From positions 26,722,001-26,786,000 of the forward strand of contig CM114271.1 of NCBI GenBank assembly GCA_050084515.1: a stretch of DNA of 64,000 nucleotides, in the 5' to 3' direction. Positions 12,297 through 22,863 of this stretch are shown in pieces (within the stretch, counting starts at the first letter, position 1; each line of letters begins with the position of its first letter). The notes under the pieces were generated by a model. The model saw only the letters and a program-made list of their open reading frames with translations, was not told where the DNA came from and searched no databases. The position numbers and the translations under genes were made by a program. The DNA is from Blasia pusilla (taxonomy: Eukaryota > Marchantiophyta > Marchantiopsida > Blasiales).

Positions 12297-12338
12297 TGTG
12301 ATCATTGTTACCAATATGGTCACACTAGGGATAGGTGT
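12297..12338 (+). pseudogene. CCHC zinc knuckle of the gypsy nucleocapsid
   Basis: In one frame the DNA reads CDHCYQYGHTRDRC, exactly C-x2-C-x4-H-x4-C, the retroviral-type zinc knuckle that binds template RNA. The codon just before the first Cys is TAG, so the frame is broken upstream. Its place between gag (ending about 12065) and protease (about 13270) is the standard gypsy order. Confidence 0.8.
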
Positions 12339-12413
12339 TATGAGCTTCGCCGGGAAGTACGCCCAGAGGTAGGCAGAGGACTTGGGGGCGAGAGAGTTGG
12401 TGGAGATTGAGTA

Positions 12414-13040
12414 GTGGATGATCGTGGTGGTAGAGTGCCATCACCAGTTACCGGAGATGGAGGACGTGCACCCGATGCAGCGCTCCTTATGCGCATCGAT
12501 CAGTTGGAGCAAAGGATTTCTGCCATGGCGATGATGCAGCTACATGCTGGCCTGGAACTGAGAGTAGCTAGTGTGGTGCCAGCCTCCACATCTTACCACG
12601 ATGTTGGTGAGGATTCTGCGGGAAAGGGATTTATGTGTAGTGCGGCTCAGGTTGAGGCTACTGTGGTGGTGACTCCGGGTGATGCAAGAGTAACTAAGCC
12701 ATCGAGAGGTGGGGTTGAGATTGACCCAGAGGAGGGGACCGATGGGCGGCAAGCCAGGGTTCCCCAATCGTTCACGTTGTCGGAGGCACTTCATACACCG
12801 TCGATGGTGTCTCAACAACTAGTAGTGCCCACGTGTGAGGCAGATGCATCGACGTCACGAGGAGTTGGAGATACGACTCCTATGCCGGCTCGGGAGGAGC
12901 TAGTGTTGACCACCTTGTTGGATATGGCCACAAGGTTGAGCCAGGCTCTGTTGTTTTCCGCCATAGAGTTGGCGACGTTGGAGTTGGACCAACGGAAGTG
13001 TTTCGGCTGGCCGCCACATTGTGTTAGCGTGGAGAGGTGA
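12414..13040 (+). pseudogene. Gypsy polyprotein linker between nucleocapsid and protease
   Basis: A 208-codon frame following the zinc knuckle after an in-frame stop. It contains a short predicted coiled-coil (MRIDQLEQRISAMAMMQ) and is otherwise low in motifs. It joins the nucleocapsid to the protease-bearing frame at 13037-13420 in the same element, and the linker probably has only a structural role. Confidence 0.5.
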
Positions 13041-13249
13041 CTGCCTCTCGTTCAGAGGTAGTTGAGGAGACGATGGAATTGCCCTCGGAGCAGGTGCTCA
13101 TGACGTCCTCCACTGAGTCATGGCATGCGGCGTCGGAAAAGTTGGTAGATATGCCAGCTAGCCCAACGATAGAGCGAGCCATGATCACACCACATGTGGT
13201 GTTGTTGGATAATCGAGTAGGAGTTTTTCGCTTGGTTAGTCCCACATGT

Positions 13250-13420
13250 GCAGTGTACCACCAACAGCGTGTCCTACTTGATTCGGGAGTGCAGCCCTTG
13301 ATGTTAGGGAAGATGGCATATTTGGCGTTGGGTCTACACAAAGGCGACACTGAGCATTGTCCCTTTTGCATACATACCTCTATTGGGGGCATATCATCCA
13401 TGCAGTACATGACTCGATAG
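13250..13420 (+). pseudogene. Retropepsin-like aspartic protease of the gypsy element
   Basis: The frame encodes YHQQRVLLDSGVQPLMLGK. The DSG triad at 13280-13288, preceded by three hydrophobic residues and followed by QPLMLGK, fits the active-site flap of gypsy proteases, in which DSGA or DTGA is usual. The Val after DSG replaces the common Ala. The domain continues to SIGGISSMQYMTR and then meets a stop at 13418-13420. Past it, protein-like fragments in changing frames (DMSGWVSLPMVQ) indicate decay rather than a true C-terminus. Confidence 0.6.
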
Positions 13421-13664
13421 GAGTTGATGGACGGGTGAGCTATCTACCGGTGTTGTTTGCAGAGAGTAGTGGTGGTCGACACGTGAGGATACGGTGACCA
13501 CGTTGGCAGTATTCACAGGTGGTGTTAGCTGATAAGGAGGGTTCGGGGAGAGGAGCACACATGCGGAGGACATTCCCATAGCGAATAGTCCCACGGAAAG
13601 ATATGTCAGGGTGGGTGTCTCTTCCCATGGTGCAAATTTGCTTTATTGTTGTTGGGGATGAGCA

Positions 13665-13830
13665 TTGAGATGTGTGGAGTGCAGACGAGCTCATGAGGCT
13701 GGGGTAGAGCCGTGTCTATGTTTGGAGCAGGGTACGAGAGTATTAGATCTTTTCGGAGGGATCAACACGGCGGATTGCTATAGTGTTGCAGGGATGGCGA
13801 CATCGAGGGTGATGGATGTGCATAGGATAG
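13665..13830 (+). pseudogene. Cytosine-5 DNA methyltransferase motif I remnant inside the gypsy element
   Basis: Frame 13665-13928 encodes QGTRVLDLFGGINTADCYSV followed by AGM. R-V-L-x-L-F-x-G-I-x-T with a downstream A-G is the AdoMet-binding motif I of Dnmt3/DRM-type cytosine-5 methyltransferases. It follows the protease on the same strand, where gypsy elements that have captured a DNMT carry that domain before reverse transcriptase. The rest of the methyltransferase (PCQ motif IV, ENV motif VI) is absent. From about 13800 the sequence matches the LTR-proximal part of the other gypsy copy, so a deletion joined motif I to the 3' end. Alternatives are another AdoMet methyltransferase or chance, which I think unlikely given eight fitting positions. 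Confidence 0.6.
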
Positions 13831-13902
13831 TAGATCATGTCAGATACATATGTGTATGCTATCTAGAGTTAGGGGGACCAAACTGCCAATTAGGGGGGCG
13901 AT

Positions 13903-14612
13903 TGTGGAGTCTCGATGTATATGCATGAGTTTGTTTGGTTTGTATGGATCTACCTGTATGTTGGGGAAGATCGATGTTTTGTGGTGTGTAGATGTGACCA
14001 GCGATGTGGGTTGTATAGCGATGTGTATGCGCACAACAAGTATCACATCTTATTTCGACGTAGGTAGAGTTCTATCACGTCGACGACATAGAGAGTTAGC
14101 GGGTTGTTTGGGTGTAACTTCATCCTGAGATATCGGATGAGGTTGGCGAGAGGTCTGTTGTGTCGGGAACGTCGTTTATGGCAATTCTCTATTTTGGTTT
14201 TAGTCCGTCAAGTGACCCGTTGACCAAGTCAACGATCACCCGGTAACCTGTGCACGCAGGTTGTCGTTGGAAGGGCTATTTTTGGGGGAAGAGCCTTTTG
14301 GCTCTTCCCAAGGGTATAAGAATGAGGAATATGCTCCCAAGCTATCTTTCTCATATTGAGCCTTAGGAGTGCCTCTCTTGCATAGACGTGTGTGGGTGTG
14401 TAGGATTTAGGGTGCTAGCGTCCGGATTTCCTCATAGCATAGGGTGGATGTGTTTTGATATGGCGATGTAGATTCATGAGTGGAGTTTTAGGTTGGGTGA
14501 GCCATTTTTAGATTCATGAGTGGAGTTTTAGGTTGGGTGAAGATCGATGTTGTGTGGTGTGTAGATGTGATCAACGATGTGGGTTGTCATAGCGATGTGT
14601 ATACGCACAACA
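13903..14612 (+). mobile_element. 3' LTR of the left gypsy element
   Basis: It is preceded by a polypurine tract ('taggggggcg', 13891-13900), also present in front of the right copy's LTR. It contains a TATA box ('gtataaga', about 14316) and matches the right LTR region across hundreds of bases, for example 'gggtgctagcgtccggatt'. A block of about 100-140 bp at its start (ending 'gcgcacaaca' near 14039) recurs at its end ('acgcacaaca', 14603-14612). The matching downstream boundary in both copies marks the LTR end, which carries the CA of a TG...CA terminus. Confidence 0.6.
14239..14310 (+). promoter_or_regulatory. Two stem-loops upstream of the LTR TATA box, left copy
   Basis: Stem-loop I has arms 'aacctg' and 'caggtt' around 'tgcacg' at 14245-14262. 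Stem-loop II has arms 'ggaagagcc' and 'ggctcttcc' around 'tttt' at 14289-14310. A TATA-like 'gtataaga' begins a few bases later. Both structures recur in the right copy with paired base changes. Likely roles are promoter elements or RNA structures of the LTR transcript; this is inference. Confidence 0.5.
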
Positions 14613-17600
14613 TCTTTGTATGTACTTGTTCTCGCGTGCTCAGCGAGCGTAGATGATGAGGATATAAAAAAACTCGAGTGGAGGACTTGTTGGGCAAGTC
14701 CGTGATATGGATCAATACGTCTGTTTTTGTGAAACCTTGCTATGGAGACAGTACACACTTGAGGAGACTTAACCCAATTAGAGCTCGGAAATTTCTTGGC
14801 TACCTATAGAACTAGTAATTGGTTGAATCCTTGGGACTCAACTAGTTGCGAGTTCTATAGGTAGAATGTGTTGCCCTAACTTGCCTAGTTTACTTCTCTA
14901 TTAGATTTCTAAATATTTCAAAAATTCCAAATACTACTATACTTTACTTGGCTTTCACAAAGTATACCCCTATGTATCTAGAGAAGTAATCAATATGGGC
15001 AGCATAGGCAACCCATATGTAGACCAATCAAAATGAAATCTTAGCTTGTTAGGAGTATTAGAGAAAGTACCAAAATTTAGAGTAGGATTGGATCCCTAAG
15101 AAATCCACAAGAAGAGAATTCTATGAACATTATTCTTTATGTTTGGATACCTATGTATAACAAAAAAACCGAAACATATCAATTGTTATGATATATAATA
15201 TTAAGAAGGAAGAACATTTAAATGATTGGATCAATTGGTCTATCCAACTCAAGGATCTGGTTGGAAGAAACACCATGTATTCATGATTCCTTTTAATTCG
15301 GTTTCTTAGCGAATGCTTCGATTCTCTTGACTCAATTTCGTATCAGTTTACGCATGTATGGACTAAATATTCTTTTTTCCTGCAAACATATTAAGCCTTG
15401 CGAATCCAAACCATACTTATATTTTATTTTCCTTTTGGTTGGTTTAAGAAATTCTTCTTGTGGTATGTTAGGTTCAACCAACATTTCACTAAGGATCATG
15501 CTTGAAAATGATTGGATATATGCTATTATTAGTCCATATGGAAAAAATAATAGTCAAATATAGCATTGCAACTTGTACAACATAATATATATATATATAT
15601 ATAGAGCAAGTAGAAACTTGGGGTTGTGACGGTTGAGTAGGTGGTTATATTAGAGCAACCTCCAAACGAATATGGTAAGAATACATCATAATAGAGAACC
15701 AAATAATCCAATCATTTAAATTCATGGATAGGAAAGAATTAATATTTCAATGAGAAGTGCATAGTTATCTGTTCATAATAAATAGATTTCTTGGTTGACC
15801 TTTGTTTGCACCTTCAGGAGATATTCTTAAAAACAAGAAGAAAAAAATGATGCAAATTATGGTGTTAAATAGCACGGACGAAAAGCCGAATACGCGAGTG
15901 CAAGGGCAAGATAAAAAAAAATTTCCAGTGGCCATGCAGGCACGCAAAACACGTAATTTTAACAATGATTTTATAAATATTAATTGAGCATTCATATTTT
16001 AATGGAAAAATGTATTTTTTGCTATTTTCAAGAATGGATTCACTAGTTTTTCAAGAGTCTTCTTAAGGTAAAGATTTGCAGATTTCAAATCTTTTTCATG
16101 ATAGCTAAATATAAATGTACTACTTAAGGTTCTAATGTGGAATTTGGGATGCAAAGATGTGACCGTAATTCATTTCAATAGTGGGAGTATAGCCCTTTTT
16201 TTACATGTGTTGCACAAATATGCAAGTTATATACACATAACTCAAATGGTTAAAAAAATTCTTAACCATCTTCTCAGATTTACTCTCAAAATCGTAACAT
16301 ATGCCACATCCATTGCGAATATATTTATGATTAAAAGATCATCCTAGAATTTTCCAACTCTAAATTTAATATCCTTCCATGACTAAAGAGGATATCAACT
16401 CTAAATTTAATATCCTAATGCTAAAGAGAATATTTTCTAGAAACAGCTAATGCATTTAATGTCCTCAAATTTCATTGTTGTGACCACTTTATCATCACAT
16501 TGCCTTTGGAACATGGGAGTTGAACCATTATAATTGTAATTGCTTCATTGTAATGGCATATATAGTTGCAAAGTATCATTATCCACCATGGATTTTGAAC
16601 TAACATTGATAGTGATAATAATCTTATGACGCAACAACTATGAGACAAAGCAAGTGGAATATGATGTCATTTGGTGTGCACATGCGTAACATGCACTAAC
16701 ATCTAAAGCATAGTAGGTACATACACCATCACATCAAAAGGTTATAGAATCAACCTACCACAAGCGATTTTCCTATTACAATTGTCTTCAATTTCCAGAT
16801 GATAAGGTAATTCCAATTTCAAAAGCATAACCTTTAAATTAAAGGAAGATCACTCCTTCCTTACTAAATTCTTAAATGTGTACACATATCAACAAGCATC
16901 CATTTTAAAAACATAATGACTTCCTCATCAACATGTCGATATACATATGATTTTAAGTGCTTTCTTCCATACTAATATCAACATACTCACCAAAATTTTG
17001 GTCACTTCTTTAGGGCTACCAACATTGAAATAGCCCCCAACAGATTTACAATTCCAATCTGGACAATGGTAACAAGCACATTAGATTCACGAAACCTCCA
17101 TATGTCACCAAAGCATCTGAATTCAAGAGTATACGCCATAAACTTTGATGGTCCTCCTAAGTAGTTGATTGGGGGCACCTTTTGAATCAAGTTTGCTTAT
17201 AACTACATAGAGTTGTGCCATGGATAGCTATAAAGGGAAAGTTCATATGAGGAATGCAACACACAGATTTGGCAATGGATTGTTGCAAAGTGTGGCACAT
17301 GATTCGAGAAGCATTTCGTTAACAATTCAATTTATATTTTGAAGAATTTATATAGACTTTCCAATCCACCAATGGCTATGAAGATGTGGGACTAGGCACA
17401 AGAGCAATGCAAAAACTGAAAACAATTCGTTGCATTATAGTTCCTAAGAAATATATTTACGAGAGATTGTTCCTAAGAGATCAAATATCCATATTCAATT
17501 AAACTACCGAAGCAATTATGGACGAAGAATACAAAAAAACTATTTACCCTCAATCCCTCTTGACCAATGTATCAAAGGCATTCAATTTCTACCGACTCAG

Positions 17601-19400
17601 TTCTTGTGGAGTCAAAAATATTGTTTGAATGATAAAGACAATAAAACCACTTATCTATATTATTACGAGAGGGCACTATCTTGATTTGTTAACTCCGGGA
17701 ATGACACACGTTTATTTTCAATGAGAAAAATAAAGCACAAGAATGTTTCAAATTTGTAAAATCACTCTTTATTATCTATGAAACTTTTAGTAATATGCTC
17801 TTTTCACTACATTGGACCCATTGAACGTAAGGGCTTTTTGGTAAAGTAGTAAAAGTGGTTAGAAGATACCAATCTGGCTTGAATAACATTAACTTCCATC
17901 CAACCTTCAACCCCACTAAGTTTAGCTACTCTTTTTTTGCCCATACAATGCATTAAACAATATATGTTCATTTTCGTCCCTTCCTAGAGAGAGGCAAGAC
18001 CACTTCAAACTATATAACTGAATTCTCTGCGAGGGAATTTCCCTTCCCTCTTGAGAGAATGGAGGGTTGTTGCATTTACCTCCCTTTGCCTTTCTAATTG
18101 ATTCTTATTCCCTCCTCTCTTTATGTCATCTTTGGTAATTCCTTCCTTACGTCTCATATCGCCATTAGGAGGACAATGATAAGCTTCCTCCCCTTCTACT
18201 ATCTAATCTCATATCCCCTCCCCTAATTATATTTTATTCTTCATCTTTCCACCCCTATCTTATCGAAACTTGATACTTCCTCAAAAGTCCCTTATGTAGT
18301 TGTCCATCTTACATACATATTACATTCTCTTTTCTCCTCCCCTACAAAAAATTTCAGCTTAAAGGTCCTTCTCCAATAGCAAAGTCTTAATTAGAAGAAA
18401 TTACCACAGCAAATAATAGCATTTGAAAACAAGAACCCATTGATCTTGTTTTCCTTAATTGGCAATATTGATGATAACATAAAAGAAGATTACATGTGCT
18501 TGAAGTGAATTTTGAAAATTCACTACTTTATACCCAAGGTTTAGTTGCATCGTATGGTTGCAAAAAAAATGGACAAATCTATTCTTACGACAAGTTTGAA
18601 CATATTCACGGACATGGATTATAAGAAGTGGGACCCACACTTTATAATTCATGATCGAAAATAGGATCTCACATGGAAAAGTCTTTCCGAGTTTCCTAAA
18701 ATAAAGAGGGAGGTTATCAGAATGGAGGGAGGAAGAAACGACAAAGCATGGAACATGTAAGTGCACCCTTGTTATATCCTAGTTCTTGTAAAAGTTAAAG
18801 AGTATCTTCTAACACCCTTTCGAATTTCTAATCATTGCTTGCTAACAATCTATGACCCTACTATTGCTTAAATCCATTACAACAATCATTAGTTCTGGTT
18901 CTCTATTTCCACTCCCGATTCAACTTTCGCATGCCGGATCCGATGGGCCATGGTCACGTTCGAAGTCCTTATCACATCGGATAGGACGGCCTAATAGCAA
19001 CGCCAAGAATTTGCGGCCAACTTCGGTCTATTACAACTAAGTCACAAACTTACGACTTTTAGATCTACCTCCCATAGAAGTTCTATTGGGGTCACTTGAA
19101 AATACATTCCGGGTGGAACAACCAATTGTTTGCCATCTCCACCTTTAGGTCACCTACCTACTTACCTAACTGAAAATTGAATGTTTGGTTGCTTACGGAT
19201 TTATATCATGCACAAAAGGTTTGCAACCGCTCGAGGATGCAAAACCTCTCTTACGCCCATTTTTTTTGGACAGTTGAAATCTCGCAACCTTGTGGTTAAA
19301 TGGCAACCATAACCACCTTCAACTCATCCTTACCCATAGGATCCAAACTGATTTGCTAACGGCCAACATCAATGTTTTGCGTTGGCCCATGGGAGACGAC
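14613..19400. other. AT-rich gene-poor stretch
   Basis: Only short AT-driven frames occur and none has recognisable motifs. I note an imperfect inverted repeat at about 14800-14862 (outer arms 'cctatagaact' and 'agttctatagg'), a short TA microsatellite at 15582-15602, and a sequence at 17656 ('tctatattattacgagaggg') resembling one at 49148 and typical of plant Helitron 5' ends. The block is probably a mosaic of old transposons. Confidence 0.45.
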
Positions 19401-19401
19401 A

Positions 19402-19671
19402 CTAGGAGTTGGGCCCCATGGACGGCTGCAAAGGTTGCCACGACCTAGCGCATATGGCACCGGGCCCTAAGAGCCATGTTGCATGAACCACCAACCAAAA
19501 TGTTTTACCAACAGACTACGGAAAAAATTTATGTCAATTACTCATAGTTTTTGACGATTACTTGCCGCTCGAGGTCGGGAGGATACCGGACAATTTCTAC
19601 ACCCAAAACTTTTGAGCGCAGAAAAAAAAAAGTAACGCTGTAAGATCACCACAACCTACGGAACCCGGCCC
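19402..19671. mobile_element. MITE of the GGGCCGGGTC family, degraded copy
   Basis: The right end 'acccggccc' is followed by TAA (19672-19674). The left end near 19402 reads 'taggagttgggccccatgga', comparable to the terminal repeats of the 29066 and 40123 copies. Inside it carries the family's short palindromic block, here decayed to 'cccaaaacttttgagcgcag'. A second internal 'accgggccctaa' at 19461-19472 suggests a nested or rearranged copy. Confidence 0.45.
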
Positions 19672-20033
19672 TAAGTCTTGACTTAGAGTCGCAAAAATAG
19701 TACTTTTGGACTAAGTCATTTGAGTTTGGGTACGGTTTAGGAATTTGTGAAATCATGGAGATCTTTGGATTGTAATGCGATTTAGGAATCTCTCTCATCA
19801 TGAAGGTTATGATCGGAGCACCTTTCCCCAAAGTCTTTGTTGATGATTTCATGGGTCTCCATCTCAATATTCCCATGAAGCCAACATTGGCAACTACAAC
19901 CTCGAGACTCTTCTTTGGTTCAATCATGGGGCGGTAAGACTTCTTCCTAGGGACCAAAGTTCAGGAAGAGATAGGAATATGCAAGAATGTTTGAGTGTTG
20001 TCTTTTCTATCAGGAGACTCTTTCTTTAATTCA

Positions 20034-20300
20034 ACTAGTAAGATGCCCGCACGATGCACGGGAAATTAAAAAAGTGTTTCAAGAGTTAGTGTATAACCCC
20101 TGAAGGGAAAAGATTAATGATGATGCTCACAAACTCGAATTTCTTTCGGTAATTGGGCAACTTTTACATCTGCACCTTGTATCAAAAGGTGCAGGTGTAA
20201 AAGTTGCCCAATTACCGAATGAAAAGAAATTCGAATTTGTGCGATTCGAGTTGTAAAAGTTGCCCAATTAACTTTTACACCTGCACCTTGTATGTACGTG
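20034..20300 (-). mobile_element. Helitron-like 3' end with internal foldback
   Basis: Read on the minus strand the sequence ends in a GC-rich hairpin (cccgtgcatcgtgcggg, + strand 20045-20061) about ten bases before CTAGT at the terminus (+ strand 20034-20038). Hairpin plus CTRR before a host T is the Helitron 3' signature. About 100 bp inward lies the foldback at 20136-20233. A related end without a clear hairpin begins at 28510. Confidence 0.5.
20136..20293. repeat. Foldback: about 45-bp inverted repeat plus a third partial copy
   Basis: Left arm from 'cgaatttctttcggtaattg' through 'caacttttacatctgcacct'. Right arm runs from 'aggtgcaggtgtaaaagttg' back to 'gaaattcg' at 20233, with a loop of roughly ten bases around 'tgtatcaaa' and a few mismatches. 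A third copy of the block 'gtaaaagttgcccaatt' appears at 20253-20270 and is followed by its own complement up to 20293. Confidence 0.85.
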
Positions 20301-21674
20301 GAAAGGACATGAAAGAGAGATGAATCAAAAGTAGATGAGGAGAGAAGCACTTACAATTAGAAGAGGAGGAGGGACTGCACCCACCGACACCAATCCGGAG
20401 AAGCTCAAGAAGAGAAACTGCGACACAATATAGCTACCAGGTTACTTGCATTCACACTGGAAGCAATCAAACAAACTGTCTTGTAACTATATTCCCACAT
20501 GAAGCCCCTGATGAGGCTGATCATTTGACCCTTCTGAGCATTGACCTCTTGTCAAACCAATTTGTTGTGTATATTCACCATCTCTTTTGAACTTCTTACT
20601 CTATCTTGCATTGAGACACAATCACCTGGTCGCCTAAGATTTATAATTTGTTCCTGAGTACACTGAGATAAATCTCGCTTGATCAGCTAAGAAACTGTGA
20701 TCAGCCTCATCAAGAGCAAATAACTTCTGCTTTAGACGTCTACACTTGTACCTCAATTCTGTGTGCCATAGAACAACTTAGTTCTCTCCATACATACTGC
20801 CGTTCTCAAAAACTCTACCCTACCCCATTACCTGTTGGATCCTCAATGAGTTTTACATGTTCAACTATGTAATTATGAGCAGGCAATCTGATGTAACTAT
20901 CTTAAGGTATCCGAGTTTGGTCTCTTTTTGTGATCAGATGGAGGGTTTATTACAGAATCAATTTGCAAAGACGCAAACAAAATTCAGACGTAGTTTACAG
21001 CAAATCAGAATTCTTCAGTCATTCCCTGGCCGGGGAAAATCTCCCTGGTGATTTAGTCCCACTTCTGCTCCACCCTCAGAGCTTCTAGCTTGGACCGGTG
21101 CATGTCTTTTGCTTAAGAATGCTACAAACGTTTAACCAGGCCGCGCACCAACTTTTCAAATTCAACCCTTGATTAGAGACTTAGCGTGGACTTCCCTGAA
21201 CGATTTCAGGGAGACTGTCTGACTGAACGCTTTCATGTCCTATACGAACTTAGTTCATATTGCTAAGTTTTTGCATGAGTACAGCAGAATATGTAGCTTA
21301 CTTATTACACCACTGGCTTCTATTGGTGTAACTGTCCAAGGCTTGCAGGATCTGGTTCACCTAAGTTAAGTTTGAGTCCAATAGCCCTGTTGGGTCCCTG
21401 AGAACAAGAAATCAGCTTTAGCATTCTCTCTGGTTTTTGTTTGCTATCCTGGAATTACATTCCTTACCTTCACTTCTTGTCTAGTGAGTCTACTTCTTAT
21501 CTACAAGATTACTCGTGTATCCAGAATATCCTTGGAAAGAAAAATATGAAAATAAACGATTTTCACTAACAAGGTCAATACCAAATGAAACTGAAGCGAT
21601 CAATCGATCATCCTGGTACCTAAGACACATGGGAAAGAGAGAGAACAGTAAAAGGAGGAAGTTGCAGAACATAC

Positions 21675-22846
21675 AATTCGTCCGACCACAGTAGAGTAGT
21701 AGAAAGCTTGAGCTCCTTGGATACCTCTCATATCGCCGACTGCAGTGCCAATGTAGTACACTCCAAATACCTGGAAACCAGCAGTGTCTGTAAAAAGAGG
21801 AACTGAAACATCTCCCAAGAGGTACACAGTTACTGCACTTGTCACATCCAAAGGTACTCATGCACATACTTAGATAGGCATTCTCCCCACGAGAGTGCCA
21901 GAAAGAATAAGAGGAAACAAATTTTCTTGCTGGAAGTTTTAGCATACCATAGCAAGAACTGCTCCCACCTGAACCCACCCCAGACTTACTCCATTCAGAT
22001 TAAACAGGATCCCTGAAATCAATTCCACGGCCGGAGGCTTCAGATTTAAAGGCGCGGAAGGTCCTTGCTATTATGATCCAGCCATCAACATCAGCGAATC
22101 TTAATTGGTGCTCTGCGACCAGGCAAGACGATCATCGCAGCCCAAAGTGATCACAGTCAGAGCTTCACTGGTCCTTACGAGAGCACTCCGTGTGCCGAAA
22201 CTTACCATGCTCACAAATACTTCAGATAGACTGAAACAACTTAGAAACCCACTGAAGATTGAAATCACTGCCAATGTCTCTCCACACCGATTCGTGAGGA
22301 CTTATCCAAAGTGTCACAATCAACAAACCAAACAGCTTTCATGAGGACCAGCATTTCTATGCTCCAGGACATGGACTTCCTCCCTGCACATCAAACTCTC
22401 TCAAGTCCTCGTCTTCGAGATGAAGCCTTTCGAAGTTGTCAGTGACCAATAACTTCTAAAGGTTTGCCCTCCTTACCAAATAAAGACTTCGGAAAGGTGA
22501 TAAGTGCCAAGCCAGCAATTGATATGTAGAGGCCAGTGACGAGTGCAACTCGAGCGGGCTTTGTATTCTTTAGACCTTCGTTTTGGCGACTTGGATCTCT
22601 CTGAAGCGCCTCTGCCAGGTCCATACTTTCCAGGCAAGTCTCTGTTTTGCGAGGCATCATTTCATCCGAGATGTTGGTTTCCTCGACTGCTGAACGAAAG
22701 CTACCTTGCGTCACAAAACAAGGCTGATGCATGAGTACACATGAATTCTGGGGTGAACAGAAACGTATTGAGAACAATCTACCGAACCTGCTACTCCAGC
22801 TAGCATCCACAAAATAGCATGAACATTTTCTCTGTCTCACAGGCAT
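21675..22846 (-). CDS. Small membrane protein exons, 3' end unresolved; possibly joined to the MinC gene
   Basis: Three exons join in frame. The first ends at 22477 and encodes SRQNEGLKNTKPARVALVTG followed by the hydrophobic stretch LYISIAGLALITFPKSLFG. The second (21948-22012) gives ILFNLNGVSLGWVQVGAVLA. The third (21675-21770) gives VFGVYYIGTAVGD then AFYYSTVVGRI. Splice sites are GTAAGG, GTATGC and GTATGT with cag acceptors. The G-W-x-x-V-G-x-V and FY-x-x-T-V-x-G-R patterns resemble an uncharacterised plant plastid or membrane protein family. A last exon is expected but I could not identify it. The start is uncertain: an in-frame ATG at 22846, or splicing from the MinC exon upstream. Function unknown. 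Confidence 0.55.
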
Positions 22847-22863
22847 CCATAATTTGAAGACTC

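Noticed and set aside
14800-14862. Imperfect hairpin as a microRNA precursor
   Set aside because: Arms of about 24 bases with several mismatches and an 11-base loop; too short and unsupported without small-RNA data.
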